Shown: one piece after another, positions 9,336 through 17,147 of the stretch
How positions within the stretch are numbered: position 1 is the stretch's first letter
How the letters are laid out: the number at the start of each line of letters is the position of its first letter
Source of the DNA: Pseudobutyrivibrio ruminis
GTDB lineage: Bacteria; Bacillota; Clostridia; Lachnospirales; Lachnospiraceae
NCBI RefSeq assembly: GCF_015057245.1
Contig: NZ_SVET01000002.1
Location: 186,001 to 250,000, forward strand
Direction: 5' to 3'
DNA length: 64,000 nucleotides
Position numbers and translations under genes: made by a program
The notes under the pieces: generated by a model
Seen by the model: the letters and a program-made list of their open reading frames with translations, nothing else
Told to the model about the DNA's origin: nothing
Database searches by the model: none

Positions 9336-10214
9336 TTATAAACCGTTTGAAACGTCTACTAAATATTTACCGTATTCTGTCTTCATGAGTGGCTCGGCGA
9401 GCTTGAGGAGCTGCTCCTTGTTGATGAAGCCACGCTTGAATGCGATTTCCTCGATGCATGATACATACATACCCTGGCGCTTCTGGAATGTGCTGACGAA
9501 CTCAGCAGCTGCAAGAAGCATGTCGTGGTTTCCTGTATCAAGCCATGCAAATCCACGGCCAAGTGTCTCAACGTGAAGGTTTCCACGGTTTAAGTATTCG
9601 TTGTTAACAGCTGTAATTTCAAGCTCACCACGTGCTGATGGCTTGATTGTCTTTGCGATTTCTACAACTGAGTTGTCGTAGAAGTAAAGACCTGGAACTG
9701 CGTAGTTGCTCTTTGGCTGAGCTGGCTTTTCCTCGATAGAAATAGCTACGCCGTTCTCATCGAACTCAACAACACCGTACTCTCTTGGGTCACGAACATA
9801 GTAACCAAAGATTGTAGCGCCTGGCTCTGTCTCTGTACGATGTGCTGCTGTCTGAAGCACCTTTGAGAATGACTGGCCATAGAAGATGTTATCGCCAAGT
9901 ACAAGTGCTACAGCGTCTTTGCCGATGAAATCTGCGCCGATGATAAATGCCTCAGCGAGTCCATTTGGCTGCTCCTGAACGGCATACTGAATATCCATGC
10001 CAAGCTGGCTACCATCACCGAGAAGCTCCTTGAATACAGGAAGATCTCTTGGTGTAGAGATGATAAGAACCTCGCGGATGCCTGCAAGCATAAGTGTAGA
10101 CAATGGATAGTAAATCATTGGCTTATCATAAATTGGCATAATCTGCTTAGAGATAGCTTTAGTTAATGGGTATAATCTTGTGCCGGAACCTCCAGCCAAT
10201 ATAATTCCTTTCAC
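9336..10214 (-). CDS. rfbA: Glucose-1-phosphate thymidylyltransferase
   Basis: 292 residues, full length for RmlA. N-terminal nucleotidyltransferase signature GIILAGGSGTRLYPLTKAIS then KQIMPIYDKPMIYYPLSTLM; EEKPAQPKSNYAVPGLYFYD follows in the middle. It makes dTDP-glucose from Glc-1-P and dTTP, first step to dTDP-rhamnose. The start codon is GTG, directly after the TAA of glf with no intergenic base; the strong SD AAGGAGG lies in the end of glf, so the two are translationally coupled. Confidence 0.96.
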   Translation of the reverse strand: MKGIILAGGSGTRLYPLTKAISKQIMPIYDKPMIYYPLSTLMLAGIREVLIISTPRDLPVFKELLGDGSQLGMDIQYAVQEQPNGLAEAFIIGADFIGKDAVALVLGDNIFYGQSFSKVLQTAAHRTETEPGATIFGYYVRDPREYGVVEFDENGVAISIEEKPAQPKSNYAVPGLYFYDNSVVEIAKTIKPSARGELEITAVNNEYLNRGNLHVETLGRGFAWLDTGNHDMLLAAAEFVSTFQKRQGMYVSCIEEIAFKRGFINKEQLLKLAEPLMKTEYGKYLVDVSNGL

Positions 10215-11360
10215 TTAAAATTCCTCCTTTACGCAATCCAATGCAGCCATTACCACCTTGTCCATGTCATAGTATTTGTACTGACCAAGACGGCCTCCGA
10301 AGATAACTCCTGACTCGCTTGATGCAAGCTTTGCGTAATCTTCGTAAACTGCATTATTTTTATCGTTGTTTACTGGGTAGTAAGGCTCAACGCCTGGCTG
10401 CCACTCGCTTGAGTATTCCTTTGAAATGATTGTGGTTGGCTGCGTGCCGAACTCAAAGTGCTTGTGCTCGATGATACGAGTGTAAGGCACATCGGCTGCA
10501 GTGTAGTTTACAACTGCGTTGCCCTGGTAGTTGTCACAATCGATTTTCTCTGTCTCAAATCGAACTGAGCGATATTCCAAATCGCCATAGCAGCTATTGT
10601 AATACTCATCAATCTGGCCTGTGAAAACAAGCTTATTCCATGAAACCTGAGTGCCGTCGTTGAGAGTTCCCTCTGTAGACTTTGGTGCGTTTTCTACGCC
10701 GCCAACCATATCGAAGAAATCCTGCTCAAGAACAACGTCTGCGCCCTGAAGCATCTTTTCAACGATCTGAGTGTAACCGCCCATTGGGATTCCCTGGAAT
10801 CTATCGTTAAAGTAGTTGTTGTCGTATGTAAATCTAAGTGGCAATCTCTTGATGATGAAAGCTGGAAGCTCGTCGCATGGACGTCCCCACTGCTTCTGTG
10901 TGTAGCCCTTAATGAGCTTTTCGTATACATCTGTTCCAACAAGAGAAAGTGCCTGCTCTTCCAAATTCTTTGGCTCTGTGATGTTTAGCTCCTTGATCTG
11001 ATCTGCAATCTTGGCCTTAGCCTCTGCAGGAGTCTTGATGCCCCACATCTTTGAGAATGTGTTCATGTTGAATGGAAGATTGTAAAGCTCGTCGCCATAA
11101 ACGGCAACTGGGGAATTGATGTAGTTGTTGAACTCAGCGAACTGGTTCATGTATTCCCAAATCTTTTTGTCGCTAGTGTGGAAGATGTGTGCGCCATAAA
11201 CATGCACATTGATTCCATCTTCTTCTTTTGTATAAATATTTCCGGCTATGTGAGGTCTCTTATCAATTACAAGAACTGATTTACCTCTCTTCATAGCTTC
11301 GTAGGCGAAGGTTGCACCAAACAACCCTGCGCCTACTACTAAATAATCATAATTATTCAT
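10215..11360 (-). CDS. glf: UDP-galactopyranose mutase
   Basis: 381 residues from the ATG at 11360, chosen because SD GGAGAT lies just before it; an ATG 24 nt upstream lacks one. FAD-binding Rossmann start YDYLVVGAGLFGATFAYEA, then VHVYGAHIFHTSDKKIWEY, KGYTQKQWGRPCDELP and GRLGQYKYYDMDKVV, all UGM hallmarks. It interconverts UDP-galactopyranose and UDP-galactofuranose, so the surface polymer probably contains Galf. It sits between rfbB and rfbA; the gap to rfbB is filled by a structured repeat element (11372-11455). Confidence 0.96.
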   Translation of the reverse strand: MNNYDYLVVGAGLFGATFAYEAMKRGKSVLVIDKRPHIAGNIYTKEEDGINVHVYGAHIFHTSDKKIWEYMNQFAEFNNYINSPVAVYGDELYNLPFNMNTFSKMWGIKTPAEAKAKIADQIKELNITEPKNLEEQALSLVGTDVYEKLIKGYTQKQWGRPCDELPAFIIKRLPLRFTYDNNYFNDRFQGIPMGGYTQIVEKMLQGADVVLEQDFFDMVGGVENAPKSTEGTLNDGTQVSWNKLVFTGQIDEYYNSCYGDLEYRSVRFETEKIDCDNYQGNAVVNYTAADVPYTRIIEHKHFEFGTQPTTIISKEYSSEWQPGVEPYYPVNNDKNNAVYEDYAKLASSESGVIFGGRLGQYKYYDMDKVVMAALDCVKEEF

Positions 11361-11371
11361 CTGTATCTCCC

Positions 11372-11455
11372 GCCAGTTACACACACAATCCTGAGTAATA
11401 CTCCGCTCAACTACATGTTTCGCTTGAGTATTCTCAGAGATTGTTTGCTACTGGC
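11372..11455 (-). repeat. Structured 84-nt dispersed element, copy A (between rfbB and glf)
   Basis: Fills the rfbB-glf gap and touches the rfbB stop codon. Read on the minus strand: outer stem GCCAGT/ACTGGC, internal loop AG opposite TGTA, a stem of about 8 bp, a bulged T, CTGAG/CTCAG, a bulged A, AATACTC/GAGTATT, then a cap with AAC-ATGTA-GTT flanked by GA on each side. Four other complete copies share this plan with different paired bases (copies B-E), which is base-pair covariation. In sense orientation to the genes it lies between. May be an RNA element or a REP-like repeat; I recognise no named family. Confidence 0.8.
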
Positions 11456-12534
11456 TATTTGTACATTTCGTTATAGTATTTCTGATAGTCGCCGCTCGTT
11501 ACGTTCTTCATCCACTCTTCGTGCTCGAAGAACCACTTGATTGTCTTCTTGATGCCCTCTTCGAAGCATGTCTCTGGATACCAGCCTACTGCAGCCTTAA
11601 TCTTGTCTGGAGCGATAGCGTAACGACGATCATGTCCCTTACGGTCTGTAACGTACTTGATAAGTTTCTCAGATACGAGCTCCTTACGTGGATCTCCCTC
11701 TGGAAGCATCTCCTGAAGTGTATCAAGGATGATGTGGATGATCTCGATGTTCTGCTTCTCGTTGTGTCCACCGATGTTGTATGTCTCAAAAAGCTTACCC
11801 TGCTCCTGAACCATATCGATTCCCTTAGCGTGATCCTCTACGTATAACCAGTCACGAACATTCTTTCCATCACCGTATACTGGAAGGTCCTTGCCCTGAA
11901 GCGCATTGTTGATGATAAGTGGAATGAGCTTCTCTGGGAACTGGTAAGGGCCATAGTTGTTAGAGCAGTTTGTAATGTTTGCAGGGAACTTGTATGTATC
12001 CATGTAAGCCTTTACAAGCATGTCTGATGAAGCCTTTGAAGCTGAGTATGGTGAATGTGGATCGTATGGGCTTGTCTCATAGAAGAAAGCGTTGTCATCA
12101 TCTGGAAGTGATCCATAAACTTCGTCTGTTGAAACGTGAAGGAACTTCTTACCTTCCTTGAATGTGCCATCAGGAAGCTCCCAAGCTTCCTTTGCACAGT
12201 TAAGCATTACAGCTGTACCAAGTACGTTTGTCTGTACGAAAACTTCTGGATTCTTGATTGAACGGTCAACGTGTGACTCAGCTGCAAAATGAACAACTCT
12301 ATCGATGTCATTCTCAGCAAAGATCTTGCGGATAGCTTCCTTATCGCAGATATCAGCCTTTACGAATGTATAGTTATCGCGGTTTTCAACGTCCTTGAGG
12401 TTCTCAAGGTTACCTGCGTATGTAAGCTTATCTACGTTGATGATACGGATTTCATTATCATATTTCTTAAACATGTAATGAATGTAATTTGAGCCGATGA
12501 AACCAGCTCCACCTGTCACTAAATATGTTCTCAT
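11455..12534 (-). CDS. rfbB: dTDP-glucose 4,6-dehydratase
   Basis: 359 residues of the extended SDR family. NAD-binding VTGGAGFIGSNYIHYMF at the N-terminus, HFAAESHVDRSI, catalytic SPYSASKASSDMLVKAYM (YxxxK) and NNYGPYQFPEKLIPL follow. It converts dTDP-glucose to dTDP-4-keto-6-deoxyglucose, second step of the rhamnose pathway. SD GAAAGGA. Likely first gene of the transcript that runs through glf, rfbA, rfbC and the glycosyltransferases. Confidence 0.96.
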   Translation of the reverse strand: MRTYLVTGGAGFIGSNYIHYMFKKYDNEIRIINVDKLTYAGNLENLKDVENRDNYTFVKADICDKEAIRKIFAENDIDRVVHFAAESHVDRSIKNPEVFVQTNVLGTAVMLNCAKEAWELPDGTFKEGKKFLHVSTDEVYGSLPDDDNAFFYETSPYDPHSPYSASKASSDMLVKAYMDTYKFPANITNCSNNYGPYQFPEKLIPLIINNALQGKDLPVYGDGKNVRDWLYVEDHAKGIDMVQEQGKLFETYNIGGHNEKQNIEIIHIILDTLQEMLPEGDPRKELVSEKLIKYVTDRKGHDRRYAIAPDKIKAAVGWYPETCFEEGIKKTIKWFFEHEEWMKNVTSGDYQKYYNEMYK

Positions 12535-12597
12535 TTTAAATTCCTTTCTCGGATTTTTTTAATCTACATAGAAAATCCTACTTAAAAATCTAATTAA

Positions 12598-12627
12598 ATT
12601 CTATTTAATAATTGTTCATTCGAACAA
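12598..12627 (-). promoter_or_regulatory. Candidate sigma-A promoter of rfbB with a dyad over the -35
   Basis: On the minus strand TTGTTC, 18 bp, TAGAAT. The -35 is one arm of a perfect TTGTTC-GAAT-GAACAA dyad (12612-12627) that could bind a regulator. Placed about 65 bp upstream of the rfbB start codon. Confidence 0.45.
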
Positions 12628-12651
12628 CGATTAACGTAATATATTTATTAA

Positions 12652-12675
12652 ACGCGTGAAAAAGGTTTCATGCGT
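12652..12675 (-). terminator. Hairpin after rfbD, probable weak terminator
   Basis: Ten-bp stem (ACGCATGAAA/TTTCACGCGT with one G-U pair) around a 4-nt loop, 11 nt after the rfbD stop codon. The following bases are AT-rich but not a clean T run, so termination may be partial. Confidence 0.45.
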
Positions 12676-12686
12676 CCATTAACGGT

Positions 12687-13547
12687 TTATGCGAGGTACT
12701 CGCGGAGGGCGTCCTTCCAGTCGGCCATCTTGTAGCCGCTTGTAAGACGAAGCATGTAGTTGTCGAGGATGCTGTAGTGAGGTCTGTCGGCACTAGCTGG
12801 GTTCATCTTTTTGTACTCTTCGCTAGTAACGTGGTTGACCTTTACATTGATACCCTTGAGCTTGAAGATTTCTTCTGTGAAATCTGCCCAGTTTGTGTCA
12901 CCTTCGCATGTGCCATGGAAAATACCATAGTTTTCTGTAGGCTCAAGGTGATGAATCATGCGGGCAAGCTCAACTGCAGATGTTGGCGAACCAAGCTGGT
13001 CGCAAACAACTGAAAGCTCATCATGTGTCTCTGCAAGAGAAAGCATAGTTTTAACGAAGTTCTTGCCATCGCCGTAAAGCCATGCTGTACGTACGATAAA
13101 CCACTTGTCTGCAAACTGCTGAACAAACTTTTCACCTTCGTATTTTGTCTTGCCGTATGCACTGATTGGTGCTGGCTGATCAAACTCTGTGATAGGCTTT
13201 GTTGCATTGCCAGGGAAAACATAGTCTGTGCTGACATGCACAAGCTTTGCTCCTACCTTTGAAGCTGCAATTGCCAAGTTTCTAGGACCAAGTGCATTAA
13301 GCTTGTAAGCAAAATCCCAATCCTTTTCACAGCCGTCTACATTTGTAGCTGCTGCGCAGTTGATGATGACATCTGGCTTCTTATCTTCTACGAAGCTAAG
13401 AACTTCTTCCAGATCCATGATGTTGAGTGGAGAGATTTTTTCTCCTTCAACTACGTCTGTAAGTATGAATTCAACTTCATTTCCATACTCTTTCTGAATG
13501 GCACGACCAAGCTGGCCGTTGCATCCTGTTACTAAAATCTTTCTCAT
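12687..13547 (-). CDS. rfbD: dTDP-4-dehydrorhamnose reductase
   Basis: 286 residues, full length for RmlD. NADPH-binding ILVTGCNGQLGRAIQKEYG, then VINCAAATNVDGCEKD, VHVSTDYVFPGN and the catalytic AYGKTKYEGEKFV (YxxxK). It makes dTDP-L-rhamnose, last step of the pathway. It is separated from rfbB by about 150 bp with its own hairpin and a candidate rfbB promoter, and lies only 39 bp after leuA, so it may be transcribed with leuA rather than with the other rfb genes. SD AGAGGA. Confidence 0.95.
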   Translation of the reverse strand: MRKILVTGCNGQLGRAIQKEYGNEVEFILTDVVEGEKISPLNIMDLEEVLSFVEDKKPDVIINCAAATNVDGCEKDWDFAYKLNALGPRNLAIAASKVGAKLVHVSTDYVFPGNATKPITEFDQPAPISAYGKTKYEGEKFVQQFADKWFIVRTAWLYGDGKNFVKTMLSLAETHDELSVVCDQLGSPTSAVELARMIHHLEPTENYGIFHGTCEGDTNWADFTEEIFKLKGINVKVNHVTSEEYKKMNPASADRPHYSILDNYMLRLTSGYKMADWKDALREYLA

Positions 13548-13586
13548 TTTATTTCCTCTTTAACTTTATGCAAATTATTTGCTATT

Positions 13587-15272
13587 TTAAATGTCTTTAG
13601 CTTTCGCTATAAGACGATTATAAGCACTAAACATACTGCGAATTGAGGCACGAGTAATATTTGAGCTTACGCCAACGCCAAATGTGGTGTTGCCATGACG
13701 CTCGTCGCGCATCTCGATGTATGCTGCAGCCTTTGCTCCAGAACCCTGTGCTTGAGCAAGTGTATGCTCGGTGTAGTCAATAAGTGAGAAGTCAAGCTCT
13801 GGTACGCACTGCTTAATTGCAAGCTTAACAGCATCGATAGGACCGTTTCCTTCAGCCTCTGAGTGGAATTTCTCTCCGTGGTAGCTGAAGTCAAGAATAG
13901 CAACTGTATCGTCGGTATCCTTGTCGTCCTTGATAACAACATATTCCAGTGTAAGTGGCTCCTTGTTTTCCAAGTACTGAGACTTGAATGCCTCCATAAT
14001 GCGCTGAGGTGTAACCTCGCCGCCCTGCTTTTCTGAAATGTACTGAACAACATCAGCAAATTCACGCTGCATCTTCTTTGGAAGCTTGAAGCCGTAAACT
14101 GTATCCATAACGAAAGCAACGCCGCCCTTTCCAGACTGGCTGTTGATACGAACCACTGGCTCGTACTTTCTTCCGATATCGGCTGGGTCGATTGGAAGAT
14201 ATGGCACCTCCCAATACATATTCTGGCGACTGCGCATTGCAGAAACGCCCTTGTTGATTGCATCCTGATGTGAACCAGAGAAAGCTGTAAATACAAGCTC
14301 GCCTGCATAAGGATGTCTTGCATCGGTAGGCATCTTTGTGACTCTCTCACATACCTCCACGATTTCTTTTATATCATCAAGCTCAAGCTCAGGATCAACA
14401 CCCTGAGAGAACATGTTGTAAGCAATTGTAAGAATATCTACATTACCTGTACGCTCACCATTTCCGAGAAGTGTACCTTCCACGCGGTCCGCACCTGCAA
14501 GAAGTCCAAGCTCTGTGATAGCAACGCCTGTACCTCTATCGTTGTGAGGATGAATTGAAAGGATGATGTTTTCTCTGTCTTTAAAGTGAGTGCTCATCCA
14601 TTCAATCTGATCAGCATAAACGTTTGGTGTGTTCATCTCTACTGTGGCTGGCAGGTTGAAGATGATAGGTGCATCTGTTGCATGATTCCATGTATCCTGA
14701 ACAGCTGTACAAATATCAAGGGCGAACTCAACCTCTGTGCCTGTGAATGATTCTGGTGAATACTCAAGCTGAAGGTTGCCGTTGTAACGGTCAAGTCTGT
14801 CCTTTACCATCTGTGTGCCTGCTTTGGCAATTTCGATAATCTCGTCTTTGTCTGCATTGAAAACCACATCTCTTTGAAGAGTTGATGTGGAATTGTAAAT
14901 GTGGAAAATAACATTTGGTATTCCCTGAATAGCCTCAAATGTGCGGTCGATCAGTTCCTCGCGGCACTGAGAAAGTACCTGAACCTTAACGTCTGAAGGG
15001 ATTTTATTTTCCTTAACAAGTTGTCTTAAAAAGTCAAATTCTATTTGGCTTGCTGCAGGGAAGCCAATCTCGATTTCTTTGAAGCCAAGTTTTAGTAGGA
15101 GGTCGAATAGTTCCATTTTTTCGTCGACGTTCATTGGTTCGACGAGGGCTTGGTTGCCGTCACGTAGGTCTACTGAGCACCAAATTGGAGCTTTGGTAAT
15201 CTGCTTGTTAGGCCATGTACGCTGTGGAAACTCTAACACTGGGTTTGCTTTGTAACGCTTGTAGTTCAACAT
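13587..15272 (-). CDS. leuA: 2-isopropylmalate synthase (LeuA, long clostridial/actinobacterial type)
   Basis: 561 residues. DRE-TIM metallolyase barrel: WCSVDLRDGNQALVEPMN near residue 35 and the metal-binding SIHPHNDRGTGVA near residue 240. The C-terminal LeuA allosteric domain spans about 435-560, where leucine usually inhibits. Condenses acetyl-CoA with 2-ketoisovalerate, first step of leucine synthesis. No other leucine genes are nearby. A structured element (copy B) lies in the 237-bp leader; I saw no T-box or Leu leader peptide. SD CTAGGAGG. Confidence 0.95.
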   Translation of the reverse strand: MLNYKRYKANPVLEFPQRTWPNKQITKAPIWCSVDLRDGNQALVEPMNVDEKMELFDLLLKLGFKEIEIGFPAASQIEFDFLRQLVKENKIPSDVKVQVLSQCREELIDRTFEAIQGIPNVIFHIYNSTSTLQRDVVFNADKDEIIEIAKAGTQMVKDRLDRYNGNLQLEYSPESFTGTEVEFALDICTAVQDTWNHATDAPIIFNLPATVEMNTPNVYADQIEWMSTHFKDRENIILSIHPHNDRGTGVAITELGLLAGADRVEGTLLGNGERTGNVDILTIAYNMFSQGVDPELELDDIKEIVEVCERVTKMPTDARHPYAGELVFTAFSGSHQDAINKGVSAMRSRQNMYWEVPYLPIDPADIGRKYEPVVRINSQSGKGGVAFVMDTVYGFKLPKKMQREFADVVQYISEKQGGEVTPQRIMEAFKSQYLENKEPLTLEYVVIKDDKDTDDTVAILDFSYHGEKFHSEAEGNGPIDAVKLAIKQCVPELDFSLIDYTEHTLAQAQGSGAKAAAYIEMRDERHGNTTFGVGVSSNITRASIRSMFSAYNRLIAKAKDI

Positions 15273-15319
15273 TATTCTTCCTCCTAGTCTTATGCTCGCA
15301 TGCCCTAAGTCTATTTCTC

Positions 15320-15404
15320 GCTTGTTACGCTCTCAAGCCTGAGTATTGCTTTCGTCGACTAACACGTCTCCTGCAGCAACACTCAGAGCTTTATAGCTAC
15401 AAGC
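15320..15404 (-). repeat. Structured dispersed element, copy B (between ptsH and leuA)
   Basis: On the minus strand: GCTTGT/ACAAGC outer stem, AG opposite CGTA, a paired segment, a bulged T before CTGAG/CTCAG, an upper stem TGTTGCT/AGCAATA, and a cap with GAC-GTGTTA-GTC flanked by GA on both sides. Same plan as copies A, C, D and E but different paired bases. Sense orientation in the leuA leader, about 48 nt before the start codon. Confidence 0.8.
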
Positions 15405-15509
15405 TATTTATACTCTTTGTGCATGCTACCTTTTGTCTATGTATGAATTTGTTGAACAAGACCATTTGATGGGCTTGCAACAAAAACATTAACTTGATTA
15501 AATAAGTAA

Positions 15510-15776
15510 CTATTCTCCGAGTCCTCCCTCGATAGAATTGACGATATCCTCCAAGGCTGCGGCTTCGTCCTCGCCATCGCAGATGATAGTGATTTCTTCG
15601 CCGGCTTTGACGCATGCCCCCAGCACTCCTAGTACTGATTTTGCATTCGCCTCGTAATGATTATCAGTTGTGAATGTAACCTTAGAAGTATATTTCATGG
15701 CAGTCTCGCATAAGACCCCTGCCGGTCTTAGGTGCAAGCCTGTTGCATTAACAATCTTTACTTTTCTTGAAACCAT
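15510..15776 (-). CDS. ptsH: HPr-family phosphocarrier protein
   Basis: 88 residues, normal for HPr. The phosphorylatable His is His15 in ATGLHLRPAG (usually GIHARPA), and the HPr-kinase serine region is AKSVLGVLG (Ser47), so both PTS transfer and Ser phosphorylation look possible. It lies 20 bp after glmM rather than beside ptsI, so it could be a regulatory, Crh-like paralogue (inference). SD TAGGAA. Confidence 0.9.
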   Translation of the reverse strand: MVSRKVKIVNATGLHLRPAGVLCETAMKYTSKVTFTTDNHYEANAKSVLGVLGACVKAGEEITIICDGEDEAAALEDIVNSIEGGLGE

Positions 15777-15796
15777 CTCAATATTCCTAGTTTAGT

Positions 15797-17146
15797 CTAC
15801 AACATTGTGTTAGTAATCAATTCAGCCAATGCGTGTGCATCTGCGTCGATTTCTTCCTGATTCTTGCCTTCAATCATAACACGAACGAGTGGCTCTGTGC
15901 CTGATGGGCGGATGAGTACACGTCCTTCGCCAGCGAACTTAGCCTCAAGCTCGCCGATTGCCTTTGCAATTTCAGGATACTCCATGTAGCTTTCTTTCTT
16001 GTGGTTTGGTACCTTGGCATTGACAAGTGCCTGAGGTAATACTTCCATAATAGAAGCAAGCTCAGAAAGTGACTTGCCTGTCTCCACAAGAACTCTGAGT
16101 AAGTGAAGGGCTGAAAGGAGTCCATCACCTGTAGTGTTGTCATCTAAGAAGATAACGTGACCACTCTGCTCGCCGCCGATATTATAACCGTTTGCAAGCA
16201 TGTTTTCCAAAACATATCTATCGCCAACCTTTGTTGACTCAACATTGATGCCCTGTTCCTTCGCCATCAAAGTGAATCCAAGGTTTGTCATTACTGTAAC
16301 TACACATGTGTTTTTCTTAAGTGTGCCCTTATCCTTCATGTGCTTTGCGCAGATAGCCATTACCTGGTCGCCATCAACAAGACGTCCCTTTTCATCTACA
16401 GCAAGCATTCTGTCGGCATCGCCATCAAATGCAAGACCGATGTTAGCATTCTCTGCAACAACACGTGCTTTAAGCTCATCCATGTGTGTACTTCCGCAGT
16501 TTGAGTTGATGTTTGTGCCGTCTGGATTGTTGTGGATTGTGATAAGCTCTGCGCCCATCTCTGAAAGGCAAGCAACGCTAGTTCTGTAAGAAGCGCCCTC
16601 TGCACAGTCGATAACAATCTTTAATCCTGACAAGTCCATAGGTACTGTCTGCTTTAAGAAATCAACATACTCACGGCCGAGGTCAAATCTGAAATCTACC
16701 TTTCCGATTTCTGCGCCAGTTGGAAGGCTGATGCCCTTCATATCGCTCTCGATGAGCTCCTGAATTTCATCCTCAAGTGCATCTGAAAGCTTGAAGCCTT
16801 CGCCATTGAAGAACTTGATTCCGTTGAATTCCATTGGATTGTGGCTGGCAGAAATAACAACTCCAGCGTCTACCTTGTGCTTACGTGTCAAGTAAGCGAT
16901 TGCTGGTGTAGGAAGAACTCCTACATAAACTGCATTAGCACCAACTGAGCAGATACCACTCATAAGTGCTGAAGCAAGCATTGTTCCTGAGATTCGTGTA
17001 TCGCATCCTACGATGATTGTAGGCTGATGTGATGCTTCTTTTGTAAGTACATAAGCGCCTGCCTGGCCTAAAGCCTTTGCAAGCTCAATAGTAAGTTCTG
17101 AGCCAGCAACTCCTCTGACTCCATCTGTTCCAAATAATCTTCCCAT
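15797..17146 (-). CDS. glmM: Phosphoglucosamine mutase
   Basis: 449 residues from the ATG at 17146, picked because SD AGAGGAG precedes it and the protein then starts MGRLFGTDGVRG as in all GlmM. Active-site serine loop VVISASHNPMEFNGIKFF near residue 100, metal loop AFDGDADRMLAVDE near 240, and C-terminal RPSGTEPLVRVMIEG. Converts GlcN-6-P to GlcN-1-P for UDP-GlcNAc and peptidoglycan. It starts 1 bp after the cdaR stop codon: the conserved cdaA-cdaR-glmM operon in which GlmM is known to restrain CdaA. Confidence 0.96.
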   Translation of the reverse strand: MGRLFGTDGVRGVAGSELTIELAKALGQAGAYVLTKEASHQPTIIVGCDTRISGTMLASALMSGICSVGANAVYVGVLPTPAIAYLTRKHKVDAGVVISASHNPMEFNGIKFFNGEGFKLSDALEDEIQELIESDMKGISLPTGAEIGKVDFRFDLGREYVDFLKQTVPMDLSGLKIVIDCAEGASYRTSVACLSEMGAELITIHNNPDGTNINSNCGSTHMDELKARVVAENANIGLAFDGDADRMLAVDEKGRLVDGDQVMAICAKHMKDKGTLKKNTCVVTVMTNLGFTLMAKEQGINVESTKVGDRYVLENMLANGYNIGGEQSGHVIFLDDNTTGDGLLSALHLLRVLVETGKSLSELASIMEVLPQALVNAKVPNHKKESYMEYPEIAKAIGELEAKFAGEGRVLIRPSGTEPLVRVMIEGKNQEEIDADAHALAELITNTML

Positions 17147-17147
17147 A

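Noticed and set aside
13667..14350. 227-codon second minus-strand frame inside leuA
   Set aside because: Shadow frame of leuA, with the low-complexity Ser/Leu/Gln look of an out-of-frame translation.
15273..15509. T-box or leucine leader peptide before leuA
   Set aside because: No T-box core sequence, no terminator/antiterminator pair with T run and no run of Leu codons; only the dispersed structured element is seen.
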